This document shows positions 23,431-30,388 of a stretch of DNA of 30,388 nt, piece after piece (the stretch's first letter is position 1; each line of letters opens with the position of its first letter). The notes beneath the pieces were generated by a model, which ran no database searches, was not told the origin of the DNA, and was given only the letters and a program-made list of their open reading frames with translations. A program made the translations under genes and the position numbers. The stretch is from Palsa-883 sp035696165 (GTDB lineage Bacteria > Pseudomonadota > Alphaproteobacteria > Acetobacterales > Acetobacteraceae), in the NCBI GenBank assembly GCA_035696165.1, contig DASRQX010000270.1, positions 1-30,388 on the forward strand, read 5' to 3'.

Positions 23431-24333
23431 ATGACCGAATTCGTGCCGCCGCTGGAGTTTGGCAACCGCGCCTTTTATGGCCGCCAATCCGGGCAGGGCA
23501 GGGTGGTCGTGATCGACTCGCCCCGCGAACTCGACCGGTCCGATGTACCGATCGATCCGCCGCGCGACGTGGTGGTGCACGCCGCCTACATGGCCGCCCC
23601 GGTTGCGACGCAGCTTCTGCGCCGCGGGTTCCGCGGGTTCATCGGCGTCGACGCCGGGATCGGCCGCAATGCAGCCGGCATCGGCGGCCTGCCGCTCGCG
23701 GATCAGCACGGCGTGCCGGCCGCCGCTGTCAGCGTCTACAGTTGCGACATGTGCGACGGTGCCTCGGTCTGGGCCGATGGTGCGATCAGCAGCGTTAACG
23801 CAACCGCCATGGCCCTGGGCGTGCAGCCCGGCCAGGGCACGGACGAAGCGGCCGCCTTGATGCTGCGCGCCGCACCCGGGCAAGCGCGCGAACTCGCGGG
23901 TTCGTTGCCCGATCGTGACTTCGCTCTGAAGTCCGGGCCCAATGGCGGCGTGTTCGGCTGCTGGAGCATGAGCCTGGTGCACGGCGCGCGCACCGGTGAC
24001 GTATTCTGCGTGGGCACACCAGTGGATGCGACCATGACCATCTATGTCTATCGCCACGGCATCCGGCCCGCCGGCATTATCGGCAGTGACGGCGGCTTCG
24101 GGCGTCACAAGATGGCGGTCGCCGGGCTGCCTATCCTGCAGGCGATGGGCATTGCCTGCGCCGCCGTGTCGCATCTGTCGGCCGATCTGGGAGATCCGCA
24201 CAGCATCTACCAGGACGGACGCATCACGCTGGCCAACGAGCAGGCGCGCGACGCCGGCGTCGTCCCGGGCATGACAGCCGTGGACGCGGCGGCGCGGTTG
24301 TTGCGTGCCCGACAAATCCCAGGGTTGACGTAG
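23431..24333 (+). CDS. Uncharacterised protein with two-fold internal repeat
   Basis: I do not recognise this 300-residue protein. It consists of two homologous halves: residues about 45-145 and 190-291. Shared landmarks are RGFRGFIGVDAGIGRN...GIGGLPLADQHGVPAAAV in the first half and HGIRPAGIIGSDGGFGRH...VAGLPILQAMGIACAAV in the second. Each is followed by an x-DG-x-I-x-x-x-N motif (WADGAISSVN; YQDGRITLAN) and a closing LGVQPG / AGVVPG helix. The first half carries a C-D-M-C motif (105-108) that the second lacks (ADLGD). The alternating hydrophobic strands and glycine turns suggest an alpha/beta fold in pseudo-dimer form. No signal peptide or membrane segment is seen. The ATG at 23431 (MTEFVPP) is preferred over the longer frame from 23233, whose first 66 residues are not protein-like. 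It leads a run of five plus-strand genes, so a shared pathway is likely. Confidence 0.8.
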   Translation: MTEFVPPLEFGNRAFYGRQSGQGRVVVIDSPRELDRSDVPIDPPRDVVVHAAYMAAPVATQLLRRGFRGFIGVDAGIGRNAAGIGGLPLADQHGVPAAAVSVYSCDMCDGASVWADGAISSVNATAMALGVQPGQGTDEAAALMLRAAPGQARELAGSLPDRDFALKSGPNGGVFGCWSMSLVHGARTGDVFCVGTPVDATMTIYVYRHGIRPAGIIGSDGGFGRHKMAVAGLPILQAMGIACAAVSHLSADLGDPHSIYQDGRITLANEQARDAGVVPGMTAVDAAARLLRARQIPGLT

Positions 24334-24399
24334 CCGGCGCTGCTCTGCGACGCTGCCTTCAAGGCCGTGCCAATCGGCCCCCGGGGGGAGACGACACGC

Positions 24400-25740
24400 A
24401 TGGCCCAATCGATCGAGGGGTTCGTCGGCGCATCCATGGATGATGCCCGGCTAAGCCCAATCCATTATCGCGTTTTTGCATTGATCGCCGCCGGATATTT
24501 TTTCGACGTCGCAGACTACGTGATTCTGGGCTCGCTCATCCCAGATATGACCCATAGCAGGTTCGCCACCGCGGCCCAGCTCGGCACCGTGGCGAGCGCA
24601 ACATTGTTCGGCCTGTTCCTCGGCACCGTTGCACAAGGCGAGTTCACCGATCGGTTCGGCCGCAAGACGGTCTACCAGTTCAACCTCCTGCTCTACGGTG
24701 TCGCAACGATCGCCGCGGCGTTCTCGCCGAATTGGATCTGGCTTGCGGCACTGCGTTTCGTCGCCGGCATCGGCCTGGGCGCGGAGCAGCCGTTGTGTTT
24801 CGCCTATGCCGGCGAATACGCACCAAAGAACATCCGTGGCCGGTTCGTCGGCGGAGTGCAGCTCGTCGGCGGAGCATTTTCCTGGCCATTGACGACGTTG
24901 TTCGCGTTGGCATTTCGTGACTCACTCGGATGGCGGGGCTGCTGGATCGTGATCGGCGTGTGCGCGCTGATCGTCTTCGTGTTCCGCTTCTCACTGCCAG
25001 AATCACCACGCTGGCTGGCCACGCACGGCCAAGGGACTCGCGCGCTCGAACTGCTCAAGCGCATGGGAATTCCAGGGCCGAAACCCGGCGAGGACCTGAT
25101 CACCGATGCCGCTAGCGACAGCCACAGCGACCCGATCGCCGTGGTGTTCCGGCACTATCGCGGCCGGGTGATCGCGGGAATGGTCTGCTTCGTCGCTTTC
25201 TTCGGCGTGGCGCTCGGTCTCGGCGCCTGGCTGCCGAGCATGATTGCGGATCGCGGAATGACCATCACCAAATCGCTGACCTATACGTTCGGCATGCAGT
25301 TGGCGTTCCCTTGTGCCAGCATGTTCATGATGTTCGCCCTGGAACGTTTCGGGCGGAAGCGGACGGCGATTACCGCGTTCGTGATGGCCGGCGTGTTCGC
25401 GGTAGGCTTCGCCAACGCGAATACCAATGCGATGCTGCTGGTGGTCGGCTTCTGCATGATCTTCTTCATCCAGTTGGCCGGCAACTCGATGCAGATCTTT
25501 ACTTCCGAGGTATTCCCGACCAACGCGCGCGCCTCCGGATTCGGGCTGGCGCAGGGGGCCGGCCGGCTTGGCACCGCTTTCATCATTCCCGCCATCCTGT
25601 GGATCCAGACCGGGTACGGAATTGACGCGGTGTTTGCCTGTGTTGCCATCGTGCTGGTGATGGCCGCGGCGACCGTCAATCTCATCGGCCCGGAAGCGCG
25701 CGGCATGCCGCTGGATGTGCTTGCACCGCCGGAGGGGTGA
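24400..25740 (+). CDS. MFS transporter (aromatic-acid/sugar porter type)
   Basis: A 446-residue transporter with about 12 membrane segments. Motif A reads EFTDRFGRKTVYQFN after the second segment, followed by LRFVAGIGLGAEQPLCFAYAGEYAP, RGRFVGGVQL, PESPRWLATHGQGTRALELL in the central loop, and EVFPTNARASGFGLAQGAGRLG in the C-half. This matches the sugar-porter / aromatic acid:H+ symporter region of the MFS. Start at 24400 (MAQSIEG) with ggggggag upstream; an earlier ATG at 24367 is possible. It lies 66 bases after the two-fold repeat protein and 27 bases before the LVIVD-repeat gene, suggesting an operon that imports its own substrate. Confidence 0.9.
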   Translation: MAQSIEGFVGASMDDARLSPIHYRVFALIAAGYFFDVADYVILGSLIPDMTHSRFATAAQLGTVASATLFGLFLGTVAQGEFTDRFGRKTVYQFNLLLYGVATIAAAFSPNWIWLAALRFVAGIGLGAEQPLCFAYAGEYAPKNIRGRFVGGVQLVGGAFSWPLTTLFALAFRDSLGWRGCWIVIGVCALIVFVFRFSLPESPRWLATHGQGTRALELLKRMGIPGPKPGEDLITDAASDSHSDPIAVVFRHYRGRVIAGMVCFVAFFGVALGLGAWLPSMIADRGMTITKSLTYTFGMQLAFPCASMFMMFALERFGRKRTAITAFVMAGVFAVGFANANTNAMLLVVGFCMIFFIQLAGNSMQIFTSEVFPTNARASGFGLAQGAGRLGTAFIIPAILWIQTGYGIDAVFACVAIVLVMAAATVNLIGPEARGMPLDVLAPPEG

Positions 25741-25767
25741 TAATATGCGCCGGACCAGGAGGTCGCC

Positions 25768-26988
25768 ATGAATAACGCACATCGCATCAGGCCACTGGGT
25801 CACTCGGACCAGGGCGGGCGTCCTGACGGCGTGCAGGTGATGGTCGCCAAGGGTCACGCCTATGTCGGGCACATGTTCTCCGACGGTATCGCCGTCATCG
25901 ACGTGACTGATCCGCGCACCCCAAAGCCGGTGAACTTCGTTGCCTGCCCGGCCAACACGCGCGCCAGCCACATCCAGGTGCATGACGGCCTGTTGCTTGG
26001 AGTCAATGCAGCCAATGTCTGGGCCCTGCAGCAATACGAAAAACAGCAGGACTATTTCGGCAAATCGCTGGCCGACAGCTTCGACCGGCGAGATCGCGGT
26101 TTCGCTTCCGGTATGCGGGTATTCGACCTTGCCGATCCGGCCGCGCCGCGCGAGATCGGCTTCATGCCGGTGGACGGCATCGGTCTGCACCGCATCTGGT
26201 GGGTCGGCGGGCGCTATGCCTATGCGTCGGCGCATTTCGACGGCTTCATCGATCACATCCTGGTGGTGATCGATCTGGCCGATCCGACGAAGCCGGAGAT
26301 CGTTGGCCGCTGGTGGTTTCCCGGCATGAACCGTGCCGCAGGCGAATCGCCCACCTGGCCCGACGGCCAGCGCTGGGCGCTGCATCACATGATCACCGCG
26401 GGCGACCTGGGCTACGCCGCCTGGCGCGACGGCGGCTTCACCATCATGGACCTGAGCGATCCCAACGCACCGAAGCTGCGCGCGCACCGCAACTGGGCGC
26501 CACCCTTCGCCGGCGGCACGCACACGCCGTTGCCGCTGCCGGGCCGCGGCCTCGTGGTGGTGGCCGACGAGGCAACCAGCAACCGCTGCGCCAAAGGTCT
26601 TGCGTACACCTGGGTGCTCGACGTGCGTGCCCCGGACAATCCGGTAACGATCGCCACAATGCCAACGCCTACGGGCGAGGATTTCTGCGCCAAGGGCGGC
26701 AAATTCGGACCACACAATCTGCACGAGAACCGGCCCGGTTCGTTCCAGAGCGAGGAGCTGATCTTCGCCACCTATCACAACGCCGGCGTGCGCGTGTTCG
26801 ACATCGCCAATGCGCACGAACCGAAGGAGGTCGCGCATTTCATTCCACCTCCGCCGGTCCGCATCGTCGACATCCGTCCCGGCGCCGAGTTGGTGACGCA
26901 GTCCACCGACGTGTTCGTCGCCGCGGACGGTACGATCTACGTCACCGACACCAATGGTGGCCTGTCGATCCTTGCGTTCGACGGCTGA
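25768..26988 (+). CDS. LVIVD-repeat beta-propeller protein
   Basis: This 406-residue protein is built of repeated propeller-blade units with the pattern G-x-x-V-x-D-x-(S/T/A)-D-P-x-x-P: IAVIDVTDPRTPK, MRVFDLADPAAPR, LVVIDLADPTKPE, FTIMDLSDPNAPK, TWVLDVRAPDNPV, VRVFDIANAHEPK. These are LVIVD repeats. Several conserved histidines (LHHM near 210, GTHTPLPL near 250, GPHNLHENRPG near 312-322) cluster between blades and could bind a metal. No signal peptide is visible, so it is probably cytoplasmic or non-classically located. RBS aggaggtcgcc precedes the ATG. Catalytic activity is unknown; a binding or scaffolding role, or metal-dependent catalysis as in other propellers, would both fit. Confidence 0.82.
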   Translation: MNNAHRIRPLGHSDQGGRPDGVQVMVAKGHAYVGHMFSDGIAVIDVTDPRTPKPVNFVACPANTRASHIQVHDGLLLGVNAANVWALQQYEKQQDYFGKSLADSFDRRDRGFASGMRVFDLADPAAPREIGFMPVDGIGLHRIWWVGGRYAYASAHFDGFIDHILVVIDLADPTKPEIVGRWWFPGMNRAAGESPTWPDGQRWALHHMITAGDLGYAAWRDGGFTIMDLSDPNAPKLRAHRNWAPPFAGGTHTPLPLPGRGLVVVADEATSNRCAKGLAYTWVLDVRAPDNPVTIATMPTPTGEDFCAKGGKFGPHNLHENRPGSFQSEELIFATYHNAGVRVFDIANAHEPKEVAHFIPPPPVRIVDIRPGAELVTQSTDVFVAADGTIYVTDTNGGLSILAFDG

Positions 26989-27033
26989 GCGAAGCAGCCT
27001 GCCCGTCGGACCTAGACGGAAAGGACGCGCGCC

Positions 27034-28014
27034 ATGACCAACCTGCCGATCACTCTGACCGCCGCGGATTACGCGCGCCTGATGCCGCTGGCCGCACATG
27101 CCGTGGTGCCGGAAGGGATCGACCTGACGCTGCTGCTCGGCCGTGCCGGGTCGTGGCCCGAACGTGCGCAGATGCTGGGTCGGGCCGCGAGCGATCCGGC
27201 GGTGCATGGTGGGGAGTCCTCGATGGGCGGCCATCTGCGTCGCATCGACAAGGGCGACCGCAGCCTAGTCGCCCTGCCGGTGTTTCCGCTGCGCAACTTC
27301 ACCGGCCGCGATCTCTATGTGCGCAAGGATGGCCCGGTGAAAACTGCCGCCGATCTGCGCGGCAAGCGGGTCGGCATGTATGACTGGGTGGCCAGCGGAT
27401 CGATCTGGTACCGGCACTTCCTGAACTTCATTGGCGTGCCGCCCGCCGAGCTGCACTGGACGATCGGCGAGGTCGACGGCGCGCGCATCACCAGCCACGC
27501 CTACACGCTGCCGGAAGGTGTGCGCGCCGCCCCAAGGACCTTGTCCGAAATGCTGATCGACGGCGAACTCGACGCGATCTACAGCCCGCCGCGCCCGCAC
27601 CGCTATCATCCGGTGGACGGCCCCATCGTGCGGCTGTTCCCCGACATCCGTGCGATCGAGCGCGACTACTTCCGCGCGACCGGCATGTTTCCGCCGCAGC
27701 ACCTGATCGTGCTCAAGCGGCAGGTATGGGAAGCGCACAAATGGATCGCCCGCAGCCTGACCGATGCCTTCGTCGCCGCGACCGATATGTTCGGCAAAGC
27801 ACAGCGTTCGTTTCCTTATGTCTCGCCTTGGCTGGATGCCGAGCTTGAAGAGACCGAGGCCCTGATGGGCGCCGACTTCCACGCCGACGGGTTCGAGACC
27901 AACCGAGCAGCGATCGAGGTGTTCAGCGAACAGGCCCGCGCGCTGGGGATCATCAGCCGCCGTGTCACGCCGGAGGACTATTTTGCTGAGTTCCTCGAGG
28001 CCGCAGCACGGTGA
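27034..28014 (+). CDS. 4,5-dihydroxyphthalate decarboxylase-like / type II binding-fold protein
   Basis: A 326-residue protein of the Pht5 (4,5-dihydroxyphthalate decarboxylase) family, related in fold to NMT1/THI5 and taurine-type periplasmic binding proteins. Landmarks are GGESSMGGHLRRIDKGD (67-83), ALPVFPLRNFTGRDLYV, DLRGKRVGMYDWVASGSIWYRHFL, ELDAIYSPPRP and RLFPDIRAIERDYFRATGMFPPQHLIVL (segment about 205-235), a very typical stretch of this family. There is no signal peptide, so it is cytoplasmic, which suits an enzyme rather than a transport binder. Many members carry the name without proof of that substrate, so decarboxylation of an aromatic or related acid is an inference. It starts 45 bases after the LVIVD gene with ggaaagga upstream. 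Confidence 0.85.
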   Translation: MTNLPITLTAADYARLMPLAAHAVVPEGIDLTLLLGRAGSWPERAQMLGRAASDPAVHGGESSMGGHLRRIDKGDRSLVALPVFPLRNFTGRDLYVRKDGPVKTAADLRGKRVGMYDWVASGSIWYRHFLNFIGVPPAELHWTIGEVDGARITSHAYTLPEGVRAAPRTLSEMLIDGELDAIYSPPRPHRYHPVDGPIVRLFPDIRAIERDYFRATGMFPPQHLIVLKRQVWEAHKWIARSLTDAFVAATDMFGKAQRSFPYVSPWLDAELEETEALMGADFHADGFETNRAAIEVFSEQARALGIISRRVTPEDYFAEFLEAAAR

Positions 28015-28089
28015 CGTTTGACAGGGCGGCGGGCGACGATGGGCGACAGAGGACACTGCGCCGGCATATCGGAGCATCGGACCCGCGTA

Positions 28090-28222
28090 GTACACCTCTC
28101 CCGCTCTTTGCGGGAGAGGTTGCGGCGCCCTTGCGATGCGGGTGAGGGTCGTGCGGCTGCTCGGCCCTCACCCGTCGCGCGCCGCGCTCCGACCTCTCCC
28201 GCGAAGAGCGGGAGAGGTGTAC
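28090..28222. repeat. Dispersed inverted repeat with 31-base arms
   Basis: The arms 28090-28120 and 28192-28222 are reverse complements with one mismatch, and each arm is itself a small hairpin (cctctcccgc ... gcgggagagg). Inside lies a second inverted pair, cgggtgaggg (28139-28148) and ccctcacccg (28165-28174). It fills most of the gap between the Pht5-like gene and the binding-protein gene and may separate their transcription. This clover-like layout is typical of non-autonomous mobile elements that form structured RNA. Confidence 0.85.
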
Positions 28223-28256
28223 GAAACGCATAACGCGCTCTAGTGGAGACACCATC

Positions 28257-29843
28257 ATGGATCCGCGCACGCTGACCACGCCTGGCATGCGCCGACGCAG
28301 CCTTCTGACCCGTGGCGGCGTGGCCGCGCTTGCGTCGAGCTTCCCTACCAACACCTGGGCGGATTCCGGCAAGCGCTTCATCACCGCGAACAACAGCCCG
28401 TACGACACGCTGGACCCACACGTGGTGTTCGACATCGGCCGTATCGCCACGCGGCTGAACATGTATGACTGCCTGGTGCGCTGGGTGGACAACCCGCCAA
28501 AACTCAGCCTGTGGCTGGCGAACAAGATCACCATCGCGCCCGACGGCGTCACCTACACGATCAGCATGAAGCCGGACGCCAGGTTCCACGACGGCAGCAC
28601 GATCACCGCCGATGATGTCGTGTTCTCCATGGAACGCATCTTGGCAATGAAGCAGGGCGCCTATGGCCTGTACAAAGGCGTAATAGATCCGGGCAAGACC
28701 AGGGCACTCGACGCGCATACCGTGCAATTCACCCTGAACCAACCGTTCGCCGTCTTCACCGCCATCCTGTCGGAACTCTGGGTCGTCAACAGCAAGTTGC
28801 TGCGCCAGAACGAGAAGTCCGCAGACATGGGCGCCGGCTGGTTGGCGCGCAACGTGGCCGGCTCCGGCGGCTTCAAGCTGCGCCGCTACGATCCGGCGAT
28901 CGGCTTCCAGGCCGACCGGTTCGACCAGCACTTCACCAGCTTCGGCAAGTCCAACATCACCCAGATGGAATTCCGCGTGGTGCTGGAAACCGCCAGCCGC
29001 GCACTGGGTCTGGAGAAGGGCGAGTTCAACACCACCGATGGCTACCTGCCGCAGGACCAGATCAAGCGGCTGCGCGGTGTGAGCAGCGTGCAGATCCTGG
29101 AAGCGGAATCACTGCGCACGATGTATTTCATCATCCACAACCTGCGCCCGCCGTTGACCGACATAAACCTGCGCAAGGCGCTGTGCCACGCTTTCGACTA
29201 CGATGGCTTCATTAACCACATCCTGAGCGGCTCGGTCGCGCGCAACGCCGGCATCATTCCGAATACGATGTGGGGCGCGCCGAAAGATCTTGCAGGGTAC
29301 ACCTTCGATCTCGACAAGGCGAAGCAGCATCTGGCGATGGTCAAGGAGCCGATGCGCCCGCTGGACATTGGCGTCCTCGCCGGCTTCGACCAGAGTGAGG
29401 CGGCCGCGCAGTTGCTGCAAGCGGGCTGCGCCAAGATCGGCATAGAAACGAAACTGAACAGCGAACCCTGGCCAGTGATCTCCGGCAAGTTCGCCGACAA
29501 GGACCGCATGCACGACCTGGTGCCGCTGTGGCGCAGCGCCTACTTCGCCGATCCACACAACTGGACAGGCGCCATCTACAACAGTCGCAACATCGGCGCC
29601 GGCAACAGCAGCTTCTACAAGAACGCGAAGTTCGACGAACTGACCGACAAGGCGCTGACACTGACCAGCATCGACGAACGCCGCCCGCTGTATGAGGAAG
29701 CCTCCCGCATCCTGGTCGAGGATGCCGCCGGTCTGTTCATCTACAACACGAAATGGTTCGGCCCATTCACCACGAACGTGCACGACGTGCGCTTCTGCCC
29801 GATCGGCGACGCCCAGGACATTCGCTGGATGAGCATGAGCTGA
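28257..29843 (+). CDS. Family 5 extracellular solute-binding protein, Tat-exported, orphan
   Basis: A 528-residue periplasmic binding protein of the peptide/nickel class. A twin-arginine-like signal (MRRRSLLTRGGVAALASS, residues 11-28) precedes a likely cleavage site near TWA-DS (33-37). Family landmarks: SPYDTLDPHVVFD, PDGVTYTISMKPDARFHDG (ligand-domain opening), ITADDVVFSMERIL, GSGGFKL, DINLRKALCHAFDYDGFI, and a C-lobe YNTKWFGPF. No permease or ATPase gene follows; the next gene is an RND pump on the other strand. It therefore probably feeds a transporter encoded elsewhere, or acts as a sensor or scavenger. It differs clearly from the binding protein of the 444-6120 operon. RBS gtggag is weak. 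Confidence 0.9.
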   Translation: MDPRTLTTPGMRRRSLLTRGGVAALASSFPTNTWADSGKRFITANNSPYDTLDPHVVFDIGRIATRLNMYDCLVRWVDNPPKLSLWLANKITIAPDGVTYTISMKPDARFHDGSTITADDVVFSMERILAMKQGAYGLYKGVIDPGKTRALDAHTVQFTLNQPFAVFTAILSELWVVNSKLLRQNEKSADMGAGWLARNVAGSGGFKLRRYDPAIGFQADRFDQHFTSFGKSNITQMEFRVVLETASRALGLEKGEFNTTDGYLPQDQIKRLRGVSSVQILEAESLRTMYFIIHNLRPPLTDINLRKALCHAFDYDGFINHILSGSVARNAGIIPNTMWGAPKDLAGYTFDLDKAKQHLAMVKEPMRPLDIGVLAGFDQSEAAAQLLQAGCAKIGIETKLNSEPWPVISGKFADKDRMHDLVPLWRSAYFADPHNWTGAIYNSRNIGAGNSSFYKNAKFDELTDKALTLTSIDERRPLYEEASRILVEDAAGLFIYNTKWFGPFTTNVHDVRFCPIGDAQDIRWMSMS

Positions 29844-29887
29844 ACCAACGCGGCAACGGTTCCTGACGGGGGCAGGGTAGACACATT

Positions 29888-30388
29888 CTACTCGGCTCCG
29901 GCCTCGCCATGCGCGGGAGCGGCACTCCCCTTCGGGCCTTTGCGTTCCTCAAAGCGCTGCAACACCACGAAGAACGACGGCACAAACAGCACGGCCAGAC
30001 AGGTCGATGCGATCATTCCGCTCATCACGGATAGACCCAGTGACACCCGCGCCGCGGCCCCGGCCCCGGTCGCGAGCACCAACGGCACGACGCCCAGAAT
30101 GAACGCGAACGAGGTCATCAGGATGGCACGGAACCGCGCGCGGGCTGCGTCGATCGCTGCCGCGGCTATCTCCTGATGGTGCAGCAGGCGCTTCTCGCGC
30201 GCGACCTCGACGATCAGGATGGCGTTCTTTGCCGCCAAAGCGATCAACAGAACCAAGCCGATCTGCGTGTACAGGTTATTGGCCACGCCGAGCGCACCGA
30301 GCGTCAGCACCGGTCCCAGCAGCGCCAGCGGCACGGCAAGGATCACGCTCAACGGGGCGATCCAGCTTTCGTACGGCCCGGCCAGGCA
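29888..30388 (-). CDS. RND efflux pump inner-membrane subunit (AcrB/HAE1 type), C-terminal end (partial)
   Basis: The frame is open to the right edge of the window, so the upstream part is missing; 166 residues are seen. YESWIAPLSVILAVPLALLGPV, TQIGLVLLIALAAKNAILIVEVAR, ILMTSFAFILGVVPLVLATGAGAAARVSLG and IASTCLAVLFVPSFFVVLQ are the last four membrane segments of hydrophobe/amphiphile-efflux RND transporters, with the well-known A-K-N-A-I-L-I-V-E segment. The hydrophilic tail (EERKGPKGSAAPAHGEAGAE) is cytoplasmic. It should work with a membrane-fusion protein and an outer-membrane channel, not visible here. Stop is at 29888-29890. Confidence 0.93.
   Translation of the reverse strand, partial: CLAGPYESWIAPLSVILAVPLALLGPVLTLGALGVANNLYTQIGLVLLIALAAKNAILIVEVAREKRLLHHQEIAAAAIDAARARFRAILMTSFAFILGVVPLVLATGAGAAARVSLGLSVMSGMIASTCLAVLFVPSFFVVLQRFEERKGPKGSAAPAHGEAGAE

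Noticed and set aside
25003..27234. 743-codon open frame on the minus strand
   Set aside because: It lies antisense to the MFS, LVIVD and Pht5-like genes, all of which have clear family motifs and ribosome binding sites. The frame is open because of GC-rich codon bias; its product is Arg/His/Gly-rich without recognisable domains.

Overview
The window reads as chromosome of a GC-rich alphaproteobacterium, most likely Rhodospirillales and perhaps Acetobacteraceae. The indications are strong GC bias at third codon positions, an RTX-type secretion C-terminus, several solute-uptake operons, and a dispersed intergenic repeat whose antisense translation gives the WIPACAGMT peptide common in such genomes. 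The taxonomic call is inference.

Layout. 1-195: end of an RTX-type secreted protein. 444-6120 (minus): a complete dipeptide/oligopeptide ABC operon (binding protein, two permeases, one fused double ATPase). 6121-8204: a degraded patch with a relic of a glutaredoxin/DinB gene, an MntA/HepT toxin-antitoxin pair whose toxin has an in-frame amber codon, and a full-length glutaredoxin-DinB gene. That gene carries an in-frame TGA exactly at the first cysteine of its CxxC redox motif. 8482-10002: DHA2-type drug exporter. 10015-12217 (minus): an SGNH-hydrolase/LamG-like pseudogene with at least four lesions. 12544-13767 (minus): a PLP aminotransferase. 14038-20463 (minus): LacI regulator, sugar ABC transporter and a GH63-type glycosidase, with a divergent mannose-6-phosphate-isomerase-type cupin and two LacI-type operators between them. 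21157-23251 (minus): MFS transporter and MsrA. 23431-29843 (plus): an uncharacterised two-fold repeat protein, an MFS transporter, an LVIVD-repeat propeller, a 4,5-dihydroxyphthalate-decarboxylase-like protein and an orphan peptide-type binding protein. 29888-30388 (minus): C-terminal end of an RND pump.

How they work together. The Dpp-like operon and the LacI-controlled sugar operon each look like self-contained uptake systems; the latter probably imports and hydrolyses a glycosylglycerate-like solute. The 23431-29843 run looks like an uncharacterised uptake/catabolic cluster.

The strongest unusual signal is at 7443-8204. A good ribosome binding site and ATG sit upstream of a TGA that falls on the catalytic cysteine of a thioredoxin-fold motif (W-Q-P-G-TGA-T-S-C). 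After it come 239 uninterrupted family-like codons and, at once, a strong hairpin. This fits a selenocysteine-containing glutaredoxin-DinB fusion. The rival explanation is a single nonsense mutation; pseudogenes nearby make that a real possibility.

Other patterns are five unrelated inverted-repeat elements between genes, and three separate in-frame 15-18 bp tandem repeats expanding loops of otherwise conserved proteins.
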